From positions 90,126,441-90,190,440 of the forward strand of contig JAVGWX010000002.1 of the NCBI GenBank assembly GCA_036924085.1: a stretch of 64,000 nucleotides of DNA, written 5' to 3'. A program made the position numbers and the translations under genes. Each line of letters opens with the position of its first letter. Position 1 is the first letter of the stretch. Source of the DNA: Ariolimax columbianus (lineage: Eukaryota; Mollusca; Gastropoda; Stylommatophora; Arionidae). Shown here piece by piece: positions 11,401-21,858 of this stretch. A model generated the notes under the pieces. It was not told where the DNA came from. It searched no databases and worked only from the letters and a program-made list of their open reading frames with translations.

Positions 11401-12397
11401 GTACATGCTATAATTTAGAGAGCTCTTCTTCCAACAGAGAATACTGATTCACATTGGGCAGACAATAGCATGTATTGTTTGCAGCCGTGTTGCTATTGTG
11501 ATAGCCACTCAAACAATGTTAATTAAAATCTATCAACGGCTCTTTTAGTAGACGAGTAACATGCCAGTTATTTAGATACTGTGTGTTTCCTATAGCTCAC
11601 TAGTTGTGCACACTTTTTTCGTGTGAAGAACAGCTCAGTTTGGATAGGTAATGGCAAATTTTCTAGGGAGAGGATGTCTTCGAAATAGGAAAAGCTTGTC
11701 AGATAACACCTTTTAGTCACGATATGTTACGGTCTTTGAGATCAATGGCAGTCAACTTTCTATGCGAAGATGGTCCATGAACTGACGAAGGAGACATATA
11801 TTGTCCTTAAAGCACATACTATTTGAGGTGTATTTATTATTTGCTAAAAAAATGAAAAGTGTAAAGTGCGCATATAACTAAAAAACGGTTTTAATTCTAA
11901 ATATGTAATAACAAACCCGCAATGACTAAAAACCACATTACAATTACTTCCTAACAGTAAATTACTGAATGACACTGTCTGACACGAATAGTGCCCTTTC
12001 TGACACCATTACGGCCCCGGACCACACAGTATGACACCAAGAGGGTCACATGCTGCTGACCTGGGGCCCTCTAATCATCAGAAATATTTTAATGGGCTAT
12101 ATTTGCTCTTCCCGCCTTATTATTTTTCATGAGATACTTTCCGCCTGCTGGCGTGGAGATAACGAGACGGCATCAATATCTTAGCCTCCTGATCTCTTCC
12201 CTCCTTCATCTCGTTATAAACATCTTCTCTTGTTTTCCTTCTTATATCTCCTTTTCGTTATCCAGTCGTCCTGATTAATTAGTCAATCTTCAATGGCTCC
12301 GCACACTATGCAGCACATGTCTTCAACAGATGCAAGTCAAGTCGACACATCTACGCCAACTACATTTATCATTCATTGAAGATTAAGGGAATTAAAT

Positions 12398-12399
<2 letters not shown>
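11401..12399. other. No recognisable gene (about 1 kb)
   Basis: AT-leaning sequence with no open frame of note and no match that I can see to other repeats in the window. Two short 'gacacca/tgacac'-rich patches near 11975-12040 are the only texture. Confidence 0.5.

Positions 12400-12450
<51 letters not shown>
12400..12450. repeat. (AT)n microsatellite
   Basis: About 25 uninterrupted AT dinucleotides. Confidence 0.97.
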
Positions 12451-12456
<6 letters not shown>

Positions 12457-13300
12457 GCCTAAACGGCTGCGGGTCTACATTGATCCGGTGTTTTAATACA
12501 TTACATTTGCCCCCAGGCCACGGATTTGACTGGAATTCACACAATAGCTGACGACTTTACACTTGTGTTCACAGAAATGTGTCATTATTTTCTATTTGGA
12601 CTGGTTAATTCGTTCGTTTTTGTGTCTTTTCTTCCCTTTTATTATCCTGGCCTGTACATCAGCTATATTAATGAAATATGTGTCGTATTTTCACGGTCTT
12701 GTTTTCACGTCTGAACTTCACGAGATTGGCACCCTTTACGATAGCTGCATTTAGCGTCGCTTTTGGTGTGACTGTAATTTAGACACGAATATAATGGACT
12801 AGAACACGGCCTGAGAGATATGCCAAAACACACCACTCACACGCTGAGTGATGTCCCTACGACATCTTGCCATTATGGGAACGGCACGACACACGAAGAT
12901 AGATGTCATCGCCGTCCTCTGTCTTGCGGGATACCTGTTTACGGGAAAGGCCTCGGGAGTAAACCCTGAGGACAAATCTGCATCGTGTGCTGTCTTCGGT
13001 CGTCTCAGTAAAACCTTGCCACTGGCCAAAGGTAGCTAAGAACCAGAGAGCGAGGTTCACAAAAGACGCAGTTTCTTCCTCACTTTAATCACATTCGTCA
13101 CGCAAGTCACACTTTTCAGCGGACATAGCAAGAGAAAAGACTGTCTGCATAGCTGCACAAAGAGAATGGTCTTCATTACGTGTGATGGACGAATTAAAAA
13201 TGTATATATATATATAGAGAGAGAGAGATAATGATGAGATAACAGGCAGCGTACCCCCGCTGCCCAGTGTCTTCCACAGTGGCCTATTACAACAAGTATG
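12451..13300. other. No recognisable gene; small TA/GA tract near 13200
   Basis: Several 60-80 codon frames on both strands lie here without recognisable domains. A compound (TA)n(GA)n tract lies at about 13201-13229. Confidence 0.45.
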
Positions 13301-13309
13301 TCATGTTTC

Positions 13310-13790
13310 AGTTTCATATCAATATTCCTCCTGCCTTCTTCCTTATATATTCATCATTTGTATGAATATCCTCTCATGGCCATCTCTCTTATATCGCCTC
13401 TATATTCATTCCTCATCTCGTCAATCGCCTTATATTTCCTCTGCATCAATACACACTCATTTCATTTCTCTTATATCTCCTCTAAATCAACATATCCTCA
13501 TGTCAATCTCATTATATCTCCTTTACATCAAAACCCCCCTCCAGTCGTTCTCGTTAAACCTTCTTTTTGTATCAATACCTCCTTCTGTCATTCTACGTGT
13601 TTCTCCACTATATCAATATCTCCTCCAGTATCTTTCTTATTTGGTATGCATATCAATACGTTCTCCCGTCATTCTACTACTCTATATCTATGCATTCTCC
13701 CGTCATATTCCTTACTTCTCCTCAATATAAATATCTGCTCCTGCCATGATTCGTATACCCCCTCTATATAAATACGTTTTCTCACCATTG
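13310..13790. repeat. Degenerate C/T-rich minisatellite, left part
   Basis: Loosely repeated ~44-bp units containing 'tatatc.cct.tatatcaata' and 'cctcc.gtcattct'-like blocks. The array stops exactly at the mariner left end (13791) and resumes after its right end, to about 15175. The 157- and 122-codon frames across it are compositional. Confidence 0.75.
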
Positions 13791-13792
13791 TA

Positions 13793-15083
13793 CTAGGGGC
13801 GTTCAAATAAAAGTGGCACTTTGTGTTCTAGTTTTACCTAAATGAGTTATAGCGTGCTGGAACAACTATCATTAGTTAGGAGCACTGATGTCCTATTACT
13901 GATATGTCGCCTATTTGCCATGGTCCAGTCACGTGACAGGTATATAGACATGGTGGACTAAACTGTTAGTGCTTGCATGGAACAACGTGCTGTTATAAAG
14001 TATCTTGTGAAAGAAGCTATGAAACCTGCGGAAATGTACAGAAGACTGGGATCACAATACGGTGATGTGACACTCAGAGCCGAGTAAGACACTTGAATGC
14101 TTAAAATATTTAGCGAAGGCCATACATCCGTGAGTGATGATCTTGGCCGTTGTTTTCCAACTCATGACTGTCATTCTTGTGAATAGCCAGATTGTGGAAC
14201 GCCTTACCGTGGAAATCCGACGCATAACCTATCGCGAAGTTGCACAGGAGACAAGCCTTTCTCTAGGTACGGTGAACACTATTATTCATGAATATTTTCA
14301 TTTTCGGTAGGTTAGTGCACGTTGGGTGACAAGACAGCTTTCCTCTTTTGACTGGTAGAGAAGAGTTCAAGCCTGCACTGAATTGAAGGAACGTTTTGAT
14401 TTGGAAGGACATTCCTTTTTTGATTTGCTTTATTACATGTGACGAAAAATGGGCGCCTCATTTTACTCCTGAATCGAAACGAGGATCCACGCAGTGAAGG
14501 CGCAATCACCACCACCCAAAAAATTTCGGACAATTGCGTCTGCAGGTAAGGGGGTGCGAATGTTTTCTGGGATAAACTTGGTATCATTCATGTTGATTTT
14601 CTACGCCGTGGTTCCACTATCAACCGTGAACAGTACATTCGCATTATGAATGATATGCAAACAGTCTGCAGAACAAAACAGTTTGATTTGAGTCCTGTTC
14701 CTGCATGATAACGCTCTAACTTGAACGGCGCACCGCACTATGTGCCTTTTGCAGCAACTCGGCTGTAAGGTATTGCCACATCCACCTTTCAGCAAGGACC
14801 TCGCTCCAAGTGATTGCAATCTATTTGGACACCAATAAGAATTCTTTGGAGGTCAGCATTTCAGCCCTGATAACGAAGTAAGACAGGCTGTCCTGAAATT
14901 TTTTCAGACATACTGAATAATCTTTCTACGCTGAAGCTTTCCAAACGTTCCTTAATCGCTGGTATCAGTGCATAAATGTTTCAGGAGATTATATAGAAAA
15001 ATTAACTGCATTTTGATTACTTGAAATTATTTTTTCCCCCTGCAAAATACAAAAACCCGTTTTGACTTGAACGTCCCTCGCAC
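13793..15083 (+). mobile_element. Full-length but inactivated mariner-like transposon
   Basis: About 1,291 bp, the usual mariner size. It is flanked by TA (13791-13792 and 15084-15085) and has terminal inverted repeats of about 25 bp: left GGGGCGTTCAAATAAAAG, right end reading in reverse GGGACGTTCAAGTCAAAACG. It splits the C/T-rich minisatellite, whose units continue on both sides, so the boundaries are well supported. Relatives lie at 41840-42645 (same subfamily), and a second subfamily at 30860-31880, 37381-37645 and 55746-55840. Confidence 0.9.
13978..15015 (+). pseudogene. Mariner-type transposase, inactivated
   Basis: Begins ATGGAACAACGTGCTG, giving MEQRAVIKYLVKEAMKPAEM, the N-terminal helix-turn-helix start typical of mariner/SETMAR-like transposases. 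A stop follows within about 40 codons (after SQYGDVTLRAE). Near 14780-14830 the C-terminal catalytic block is still legible as PPFSKDLAPSDCNLFG, where the family normally has YSPDLAPSD, so the last catalytic Asp region survives but the frame is broken repeatedly. Confidence 0.85.
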
Positions 15084-15085
15084 TA

Positions 15086-15180
15086 TAACAATTCTTCCTC
15101 CCCTCATCTATTTGCACCCACTAAATCAATACTTCCTCCTACCAGTCTCCTGAAACCACTTCTGCACAATGCTATTCTCA
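15086..15180. repeat. Degenerate C/T-rich minisatellite, right part
   Basis: Continuation of the 13310-13790 array beyond the mariner ('cttcctcc..tcatctat', 'aaatcaatacttcctcctac'). Confidence 0.7.
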
Positions 15181-15804
15181 TTATTCATGTCTATGAATTC
15201 GTTCGTAAGTGTATTTTCAATTGTGTGTGCTTGTGTGCACGCCTTTCACGCCCTGATGCAACCAAACTGACTCTGAGTTAGCAAGCCTGGCTCCTTAGAC
15301 AAAATAAATGCGAACTCTCACAAAACATATACAAATACCATCACATCCTATTGTCGCCAATCATAGACGTTAAGTGCACAAATGGAAACTGCAACGCAAA
15401 GTAAAAAAAGCAGCCTTTACAATAAGCGTGGTATGGGGCTGCCATAACCATACAATGCACAGCAGATATAAGGTAGCAACAAGAACAACACTGACTGTCG
15501 ACTACTGAGATAAGCTGCAATTATTCCTCTTCTCGGTAAATTCATAAGGCGACTTTCGATACAGAGAAAGTTTGATAATATTAGCTAATTTTTATTCGGT
15601 ATTTACTCGCAGCTTTTTACGCTATGCAACTGCTAAAAAAAACACAAACACAATTAGAAATTTTAAAAAAAGGGTAGACAGATTCAGGTGAAACAATGTT
15701 GCAAACACTGCACCTGATCTTCGATGTTCTACGGTAAATCGGAAGTGTTAAAGATGTCCGACAGACGACATAAGAGGATGATACAACACCCATTGAGGAG
15801 ACAC
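15181..15804. other. No recognisable gene
   Basis: Unique-looking sequence on the left of the large insertion. No domain or repeat match is seen. Confidence 0.5.
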
Positions 15805-16298
15805 GCATTGCACTAAAGCCAGGAGGATACTGGTCGACCTTCTTCAGACCGACTCGATATAAGAAGATTTACTTTAACCCACAACAAAAATAAACGTCTA
15901 GAGTGGAAAAGCTCTGGGAAAAAGTGGCTTTCAGCAACATCATCAGCAACAAAAGATTGACAGAGTTGTTTGCATATATTTTAAATGGATAGAGTTAGCT
16001 ATTTTGAGACGGTTAAAAAGTATTGAAAGGGTTATTTACAGAGATTTTAAAATAGTAGAAATAACTGCGTGTACATATTTTAAAAGGATGAAAATAGCTA
16101 TTGACAGAGATTGAAAAAGTATGGACATAACTGTTTACAGAGATTTAAAAGAAGGATGGACATAGCTGTTTACCAAGATATAAAAAAGGATGGACATTGC
16201 TATTTACATAAATTTAAAATGGCAAGAAACAGCTGTTTACAGAGATTTTAAAGTAGTAGGTGTCTATTTGAAGAGATTTTGAAGAGATGGAAATATAC
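15805..16298. repeat. Left copy of ~494-bp direct repeat (candidate target-site duplication)
   Basis: Runs from GCATTGCACTAAAGCC to GAAGAGATGGAAATATAC and is nearly identical to 23669-24197. The only large difference is a 35-bp tandem duplication in the right copy; I also noticed one base change (GGCAAG versus GGAAAG). It abuts the GAA-type tail of the inserted LINE exactly. Its second half is a degenerate ~35-bp A-rich minisatellite ('gtttacagagattt.aaa'). Confidence 0.92.
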
Positions 16299-16320
16299 TT
16301 CTTCTTCTTCTTCTTCTTCT
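16299..16320 (-). repeat. LINE 3' tail, (GAA)n in sense
   Basis: Seven TTC units on the plus strand directly after the LINE 3' end, whose last unique bases in sense are GACTGTGTACGCA. The second copy (33598) ends GACTGCGTACGAAGAAGAAG, so a short GAA repeat is the family's tail. Confidence 0.9.
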
Positions 16321-16330
16321 GCGTACACAG

Positions 16331-19300
16331 TCAGACAGTAACCATTATTTTCTCGAAAAAAGCGGCGGTCATCCTGAGACTCTCGCCACTACCATAGAGC
16401 TTGTCTTGCAGTTCCACTGGCAATGGCCACATCTGCTCTCTCTGATCCTCGTATGTCGGGCAGTTCTGCAGCAGATGTTCAGTGGTCATTTTACCAGTAC
16501 CGCACGGGCATTCGTCGGTACACCCTATCTTCAATTTGTTGAATAGGTGGTACCTCAGTCTGTTGTGGCCAGTGCGAAGTCTGAAGACAACGACCTGCTC
16601 TCTTCGGTTCAACTGGTAATAGGCATCGCTTTTGGTGTAACCAGTATGTTCGGTTTCCCATTTGGACATGTATCTGGCTTTGATAAGCCGTTTTGACTCT
16701 TCGTACGTCATACTGGTATCTGTTTGTGGTAGCATTGCACCTTCTTTTGCCAGTCTGTCTGCCTCCTCGTTGCCTTGGATGTTGCAGTGTGACGGAACCC
16801 ACTGTACCACTACCCTTTTTGGTGCGGACTGCTGGCACAGTTTGCAGAGTGCTGCTCTTAAGTCATTAAGCTCAGTGTTTTTCTGGCTTTTTAGCGCTGT
16901 GACTACTTCGAGAGCATCTGTCAGCAGGACTATATGGCTCTCATTTTCACTGTGTGTTACCATTTCTTCCACTGCCGCCCTCAGTGCCTCTGCCTCTGCT
17001 CTGAAATTGCTTGTGTACTTACCAGTAGCGAATGACAGTGTTATTTTTCTGCCATTTGGTAGGTTCAGGAATGCTCCTGCCCCTCCGTTCTGTGTAGTGT
17101 TTGTTACAGAACCGTCGGTGTATGCATGGGTCCAGTCCATGCTTGGGTAGCTTTTCGTTATGAAGCTTAGGGTAGTGTCTCTCCTTTCTTTTTCACTCTG
17201 GCAGTTTTTGTTTGCAATACCTGGTATATTTTCTACCACCTCTGGAAATATATCCTGCCTCCAAGTAGGTTTTCGTACAGTAGTGATGGGTTTTGGTGTT
17301 GTTAGTGCGTTTATGGGATCTTCGTGCATCTTTGCTTTGGCTATTTCTGCAAAGTTTCTCCGCTTTAGTTTCCCATTTCCCAAATTGTTTAGTCTCTGGT
17401 ACATTGGATGGTCCGTCAGTCTTCTGAGTTTCTCTGACTGCAGCTGGGCTCTGCAGTCTCTTCTATCGGTCATGGATTGCAGTTTTGTAATCTTTTCAAG
17501 TTCTACAATTGGCGTTGACTTCATGCCACCTGTTATAATTCTCATGGCTTGGTTTTGAAGTTTGTTAACTTTATCGAAGTTCGCCTTCGCTGCGGTTGTC
17601 CATGCCGCAATGCCATACTCGAGAACTGGTCTCACTCTTCCAGTGTACAGTTTCTTTAGTATGCCTTCGTCTGCTCCCCAGCTTGTGCCAGCAAGTTTCC
17701 TCATGATCGCCATTCTTTCTCTGGCTTTCATTCGGTTTCTCTCAATCTGACTTTTCCATGTCATGCGCCGATCAAATGTGACTCCCAGATAGGTTGGGTT
17801 GTCGTTTGGCTGCAGGATTTTGCCATTTAGCCTTAATTTGGTACTTTGGGGTTTTAATGAGAGCGAGAATATTGTGCACGTGGTTTTCTCCTCGTTTATT
17901 TTGACCAGCCATGAGTTCGCCCATTCTTCCAGCGATGTTAGGGCCGTCTGCATCCGATTTCTTGCTATGGTGAGATTCTTTTCAGAGGTCCACATAGCCA
18001 GATCGTCTGCAAACATTGAGCTATGGACTCTTCTTGGTATATTCTCTGTAATATCGTTTATATATACCAGGAAGAGTGTGGGTGACAATACTCCCCCTTG
18101 GGGTACTCCCTGCTCGAGTGTCACCTTTTTGCTCATCTGCCCTTGTACTTGGACTCTGGCCGTTCTTTGTTTGAGGTAGTGGTTGATCCACTTGTACATC
18201 TTCCCACAGACATCACTTCTTCTTAGCTTGACTCTAAGTCCATCCTTCCAGACTTTGTCAAATGCCTTTTCCAGATCCACCCAAACAGCTACTGTGTGTT
18301 TCTGTGCCTGGTAGGCATCTTCTATCTCCTGGGCTATGAGGATGACCTGGTCCTCAGTGGATCTGTGCTGTCTAAAGCCGGCTTGCTGTGGAATTAGTAT
18401 TCGTTTTTCTTCCAGATGCCACATCAGTCTGGTGTTTATCATCCGTTCCATCAGCTTGCCAACACAGCTCAGTAGGCTTATGGGCCTGTATCCATTTGGA
18501 TCTGTTTTGTCCTTCCCTGTTTTTGGTACTGGTACCAGTATTGCATCTTTCCATGCCTGGGGTACAATACCCCTTTTCCAGCTTTGGTTCAGGACTGATA
18601 GTAGTTTCTTCTTCGCTGTTTGGCCCAGCCCCATCAGCATTTCGTTTGTTATCCCGTCTTTTCCGGGAGATTTCTTTTTCTTTAGTGTACTCATAGCCTC
18701 TTCCATTTCGCGCATTGTTAGTTTGGCCATCATGTGCTCTTCAGGAGCCGTATTTATGTTTTCGTGTCCCTTTAGCTCTTCGCTAATGTCTGTATGCTTA
18801 TCTGCAGGGACCTCGATGTGGTTTGCTCTGGCATAGTGATCGACAAAGGCGTTTGCGGCTTTCTTACCTGTGATCAAGTTCTCGCCCTGCTTGATAGTAA
18901 TTTGTTTATTTGACGGGGTTTCGTCGTTCATGGCTCTGACTAGCTTCCATAGCTTGTTCCCGTCTTTGTCCAGGTTCAGACTTTCCGTTTTATTTTTCCA
19001 ACTTTCTCTTGCTGTTTGCTTGAGAGTGTGTTTGTACTTCGCCGCGGCGTCTTTGAGGGCGATGTTTGCCTCCATGGATTTTTCTCGTTCTGCCATGTTC
19101 CTAGCATTTGTTACTGCATCTTCCACTTTCTGTAACTCATCATTCCAGTAGGGCTTATAGTTTTTCCTAGCTCCTCTTGGGATGGTTTCAGTGGCGGCTT
19201 GCATTATTGCCTTGCTTAGGCTCTCCACCATGGGCTTCATTTTGGTGTTTCGTGTGTTGATGGTTTCACACAGCCCATCTGTCAGGATTGCAAATCTGTC

Positions 19301-19732
19301 CCAGTCGGCTCGTTTGTAATTCCAACGTGGGAGCGGTTTTGTTTCCTGTGGGCTTACTTCCATGTCAATGGTTAGCCTGATCGGCCTGTGGTCGCTACCT
19401 GCCAGTTGGTTCAGCACCTGGCGGTCTATTTTATAGTGTATGTCCTGTGTGGAGAAGGCCAAATCTGGAGTCGAGGTGGTATGCCATGTTCTTGAATAGA
19501 AGCTAGGGCTATCCTCCGGCCTATTGATTAGGGAGAGATTTGCATCTATCTCCCAATCTTCCACTTCGTCACCTCTACTGTCTGTGTCAGAGTATCCCCA
19601 TCTCTCCGAGTGGCTGTTGAAATCTCCAACTACTATGCAGTTGGAGTCTCTGACCTCCATACTCGAGAGCGATAGGTCTCTGTTTGGTGGTCCGTACAGA
19701 TTGAACATGCGGAGTTTCGTCTCTTGAGCCAT
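16331..19732 (-). CDS. I-group LINE ORF2, main part: endonuclease C-terminal half, reverse transcriptase, RNase H
   Basis: A 1,133-codon open frame encoding the enzyme that nicks target DNA and copies the element RNA into it. Residues 1-120 are the C-terminal half of an APE-type endonuclease, with GDFN at 36-39 and SDHRPI at 113-118. Reverse transcriptase spans roughly 345-640: SPGKDGITNEML, NGYRPISLLSCVGKLMERMI, DLEKAFDKVW (motif A), QGVPQGGVLSPTLFLVYIND (motif B) and FADDLAMW near 573 (motif C, both Asp present). RNase H covers about 865-1000: AYTDGSV with Asp, FRAEAEAL with Glu, LLTDALEV with Asp, and SHCNIQGNEEAD. A Cys/His cluster, CTDECPCGTGKMTTEHLLQNC less its last residue, lies near 1074. 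The start shown is only the first Met after a frameshift; the true N-terminus is in 19737-20240. RT plus RNase H plus APE places it in the I superfamily (I/Ingi/Nimb-like); the exact clade is uncertain. Confidence 0.93.
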   Translation of the reverse strand: MAQETKLRMFNLYGPPNRDLSLSSMEVRDSNCIVVGDFNSHSERWGYSDTDSRGDEVEDWEIDANLSLINRPEDSPSFYSRTWHTTSTPDLAFSTQDIHYKIDRQVLNQLAGSDHRPIRLTIDMEVSPQETKPLPRWNYKRADWDRFAILTDGLCETINTRNTKMKPMVESLSKAIMQAATETIPRGARKNYKPYWNDELQKVEDAVTNARNMAEREKSMEANIALKDAAAKYKHTLKQTARESWKNKTESLNLDKDGNKLWKLVRAMNDETPSNKQITIKQGENLITGKKAANAFVDHYARANHIEVPADKHTDISEELKGHENINTAPEEHMMAKLTMREMEEAMSTLKKKKSPGKDGITNEMLMGLGQTAKKKLLSVLNQSWKRGIVPQAWKDAILVPVPKTGKDKTDPNGYRPISLLSCVGKLMERMINTRLMWHLEEKRILIPQQAGFRQHRSTEDQVILIAQEIEDAYQAQKHTVAVWVDLEKAFDKVWKDGLRVKLRRSDVCGKMYKWINHYLKQRTARVQVQGQMSKKVTLEQGVPQGGVLSPTLFLVYINDITENIPRRVHSSMFADDLAMWTSEKNLTIARNRMQTALTSLEEWANSWLVKINEEKTTCTIFSLSLKPQSTKLRLNGKILQPNDNPTYLGVTFDRRMTWKSQIERNRMKARERMAIMRKLAGTSWGADEGILKKLYTGRVRPVLEYGIAAWTTAAKANFDKVNKLQNQAMRIITGGMKSTPIVELEKITKLQSMTDRRDCRAQLQSEKLRRLTDHPMYQRLNNLGNGKLKRRNFAEIAKAKMHEDPINALTTPKPITTVRKPTWRQDIFPEVVENIPGIANKNCQSEKERRDTTLSFITKSYPSMDWTHAYTDGSVTNTTQNGGAGAFLNLPNGRKITLSFATGKYTSNFRAEAEALRAAVEEMVTHSENESHIVLLTDALEVVTALKSQKNTELNDLRAALCKLCQQSAPKRVVVQWVPSHCNIQGNEEADRLAKEGAMLPQTDTSMTYEESKRLIKARYMSKWETEHTGYTKSDAYYQLNRREQVVVFRLRTGHNRLRYHLFNKLKIGCTDECPCGTGKMTTEHLLQNCPTYEDQREQMWPLPVELQDKLYGSGESLRMTAAFFEKIMVTV

Positions 19733-19736
19733 TATG

Positions 19737-20240
19737 TCAACTCCTACAATTTCTGCTTTTCCGGGTGTGATTGACAGGTACCGCGCTACTCGGTATGCTG
19801 TTTCTGGTCAGTATCAGGACCCCTCCTTTGTGGCCTTCTCTATCTAGACGGAAGGTCTGGTATCCTCTGATTGAGAATTTATGGTTATTGTTGAGGTGCG
19901 TTTCCTGGATACATGCCACGTCAATCTTACCTTCATGCAGGTGGTGTGTTAGGGAAAGTTTTTTGTTAATGACTCCCTCCGCATTCCACTGTAGTATTCT
20001 GAGGGTCTTGAGGTTTTGGCCAATAGACGTTACCCCATAGCCATGTGCCTTGACTCCACGACACATGGGTGGGTGACCACCAGTAGTCAAGGGTGGGCCC
20101 CTTCGAGGCGTGAGGCCCGGCGCTATCGCTGCCTGGCGGGTCTCCTCAGGATGAGCGCCATACGTTTTTCGAATAGGTTGTGCTGCCATCATACTGTGAT
20201 TTACGTTGCACTGTTTTGTTAGGCTTGCGGCCCCGTGCAT
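19737..20240 (-). pseudogene. I-group LINE ORF2, N-terminal part, separated by one frameshift
   Basis: Carries the start of the APE-type endonuclease: LRILQWNAEGVINKK (the Asn of the first motif present), IDVACIQETHL (the catalytic Glu motif) and GHKGGVLILTRNS. After LILTRN the matching sequence moves to the frame of the downstream ORF, where YRVARYLSITPGKAEIVGVD continues the domain. The break is therefore one indel at about 19795-19810. With it the protein would be about 1,290 residues, normal for the group. The first Met at 20240 lies upstream of the APE core; no separate gag-like ORF1 was seen upstream. Confidence 0.85.
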
Positions 20241-21339
20241 CCGATTTCAACAGGCGTTTCTGTAGGGATGCCCTCCTTAGCCTTTGGCTGTCCCCAGCCT
20301 ATCTGCAAGGCAGCAGTTGTTTACGATCAGAGTTTTCTCTCCTATGGAAGTTGTCTTACCAGACTTTCGAGTCTTCACTACTCGTGTCTATAGGGTGCAA
20401 TGATGATATGATATATGAGATGGACTGGTTTACCCGGAAGAGAGGCAGTCCAGTGTGTCTGTATCCCAGGATCGTCACGTCCTGCCAGAAACGTAGCATT
20501 TGCATGTGAGTGGGGTATCTCTTTTTCCCTTTGTTTTCTTGGCTTCTATGCAGGGATGGTACGCCTAGCATTCCCCGCCACCTGGGGTGTTGACACAGTG
20601 GGGCAGGTGTGCAATGTCCGCTGGTCTGCATCTCTTCTGCGTCCAGCATGATAGTTATGGCTGATAACGTACAGAGGTAGATATCGTAGCCGGAGTGCAT
20701 TTCGCCAGAGGACAAGCCTGGTAATGTCACAGAGATGTTGATCGCCTGGTGTGCGGACAACTCTCGTGGTCAGTGGTTGAGTCTTGACAGTTCACAGTGA
20801 GGTGGCTGCTCTACTGTTTTCGACACCCCGACCAGGTACTAAGTCTTTGGTTGGTGTTTTCGCACCCCAACGCCGTATAGGGTGAGTATCAAGCAGTTGT
20901 CCGCCCGCTTCGATTGGCGGTCGGCAAGGACCTCTTACTGTGGCTCTACCTGATAGGGCTGGGGCGCAAGCCCCAGGTCCCGAGCATGTAGGAGCCTCCC
21001 ATTGCAGTGGTGCTGCGATTTTGGGCGGGATTGCGGCTTACAAGGGTTCGGCCGTAATCCCTCACATGGTAGCCTCGCGCCCTTGGCTTATCAGCCTGGT
21101 ACGTGAACCAAAGTGTCTGCGGCTCCTCTCGATTTGAGCTGGTTTTCCGTAGCAACGCCCTGTCATTTGTAGGGTAAAACTGACCTGTCTTCAGATGGTC
21201 TATTTCCAGCACTCGTTCACTATTTGGTCAGACGAATTTATTGAGGGCTTGTTTGTCAATGACCAGGTATTTGAAATCTGCGATTTCAACACGATTTCCG
21301 TAGCGTTCTTTCATTTGAGTGTTTGAGAGCTGACTTGTC
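20241..21339 (-). other. LINE 5' untranslated region, no ORF1 recognised
   Basis: About 1.1 kb in sense upstream of ORF2. The 134-codon (20356-20760) and 88-codon (20946-21212) minus-strand frames lack CCHC knuckles or any recognisable ORF1 domain. An ORF1 may be missing from the family or decayed here. Confidence 0.6.
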
Positions 21340-21785
21340 ATCCGTGAGTCTAATAGCAGCGTACGTTCATTATTAGACCCAAACGGCAGTGCTCTCGATT
21401 TGTCAGTTGTTCTACAGTATTGGCGTGTTCAGTCAAATTAAGCCGCAGGTTCCACACCTGGTGGTGCCCTTCCGTCAATTCCCTTAGCGAGACAATCAAG
21501 AGGGTAGCCCCAAAATTTTCGAGGGTCTAATTCCAGCACATGTTCTCTATTAGACCCCACGAAGGTGTACTTTTTGATAGTCATTCTGCATTATTGGCGT
21601 GGTAAGTTAACTTAGGTCTCAGGCTCCACTCCTGATAGTGCTCTTCCGTCAATTCCTTTATCAAACACTGGATGCAGACAAAACCGAGCCACAGGGGGCA
21701 TAACCCCAGATTTCTGGGGGTCTAAGTCCAGCACATATTAGGCCCCAGAAGAGTGGTCTCGGCATGTCAATCATTTCAGTGTTGG
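21340..21785 (-). repeat. Tandem ~180-bp units, each containing an 18S-derived ~60-bp segment
   Basis: At least two complete internal copies of the 18S stretch ending TTGACTCAACACGG (sense) recur at about 21427-21490 and 21598-21662, in addition to the 18S proper at 21786-21850. They share GGAATTGACGGAAG and GTGGA.CCTG. Between them are related ~115-bp linkers with 'gggtctaa.tccagcacat' and 'attagaccc' blocks (plus strand). The 21427 copy is closer to canonical 18S than the 21598 copy. A further linker-like unit near 21195-21270 lacks a clear 18S piece. Confidence 0.88.
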
Positions 21786-21809
21786 CCGTGTTGAGTCAAA
21801 TTAAGCCGC

Positions 21810-21858
<49 letters not shown>

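Noticed and set aside
13298..13771. 157-codon open frame
   Set aside because: Composed of degenerate C/T-rich minisatellite units.
16662..19727. Plus-strand frames of 60-166 codons across the LINE
   Set aside because: Shadows of the minus-strand ORF2, which has clear APE, RT and RNase H motifs.
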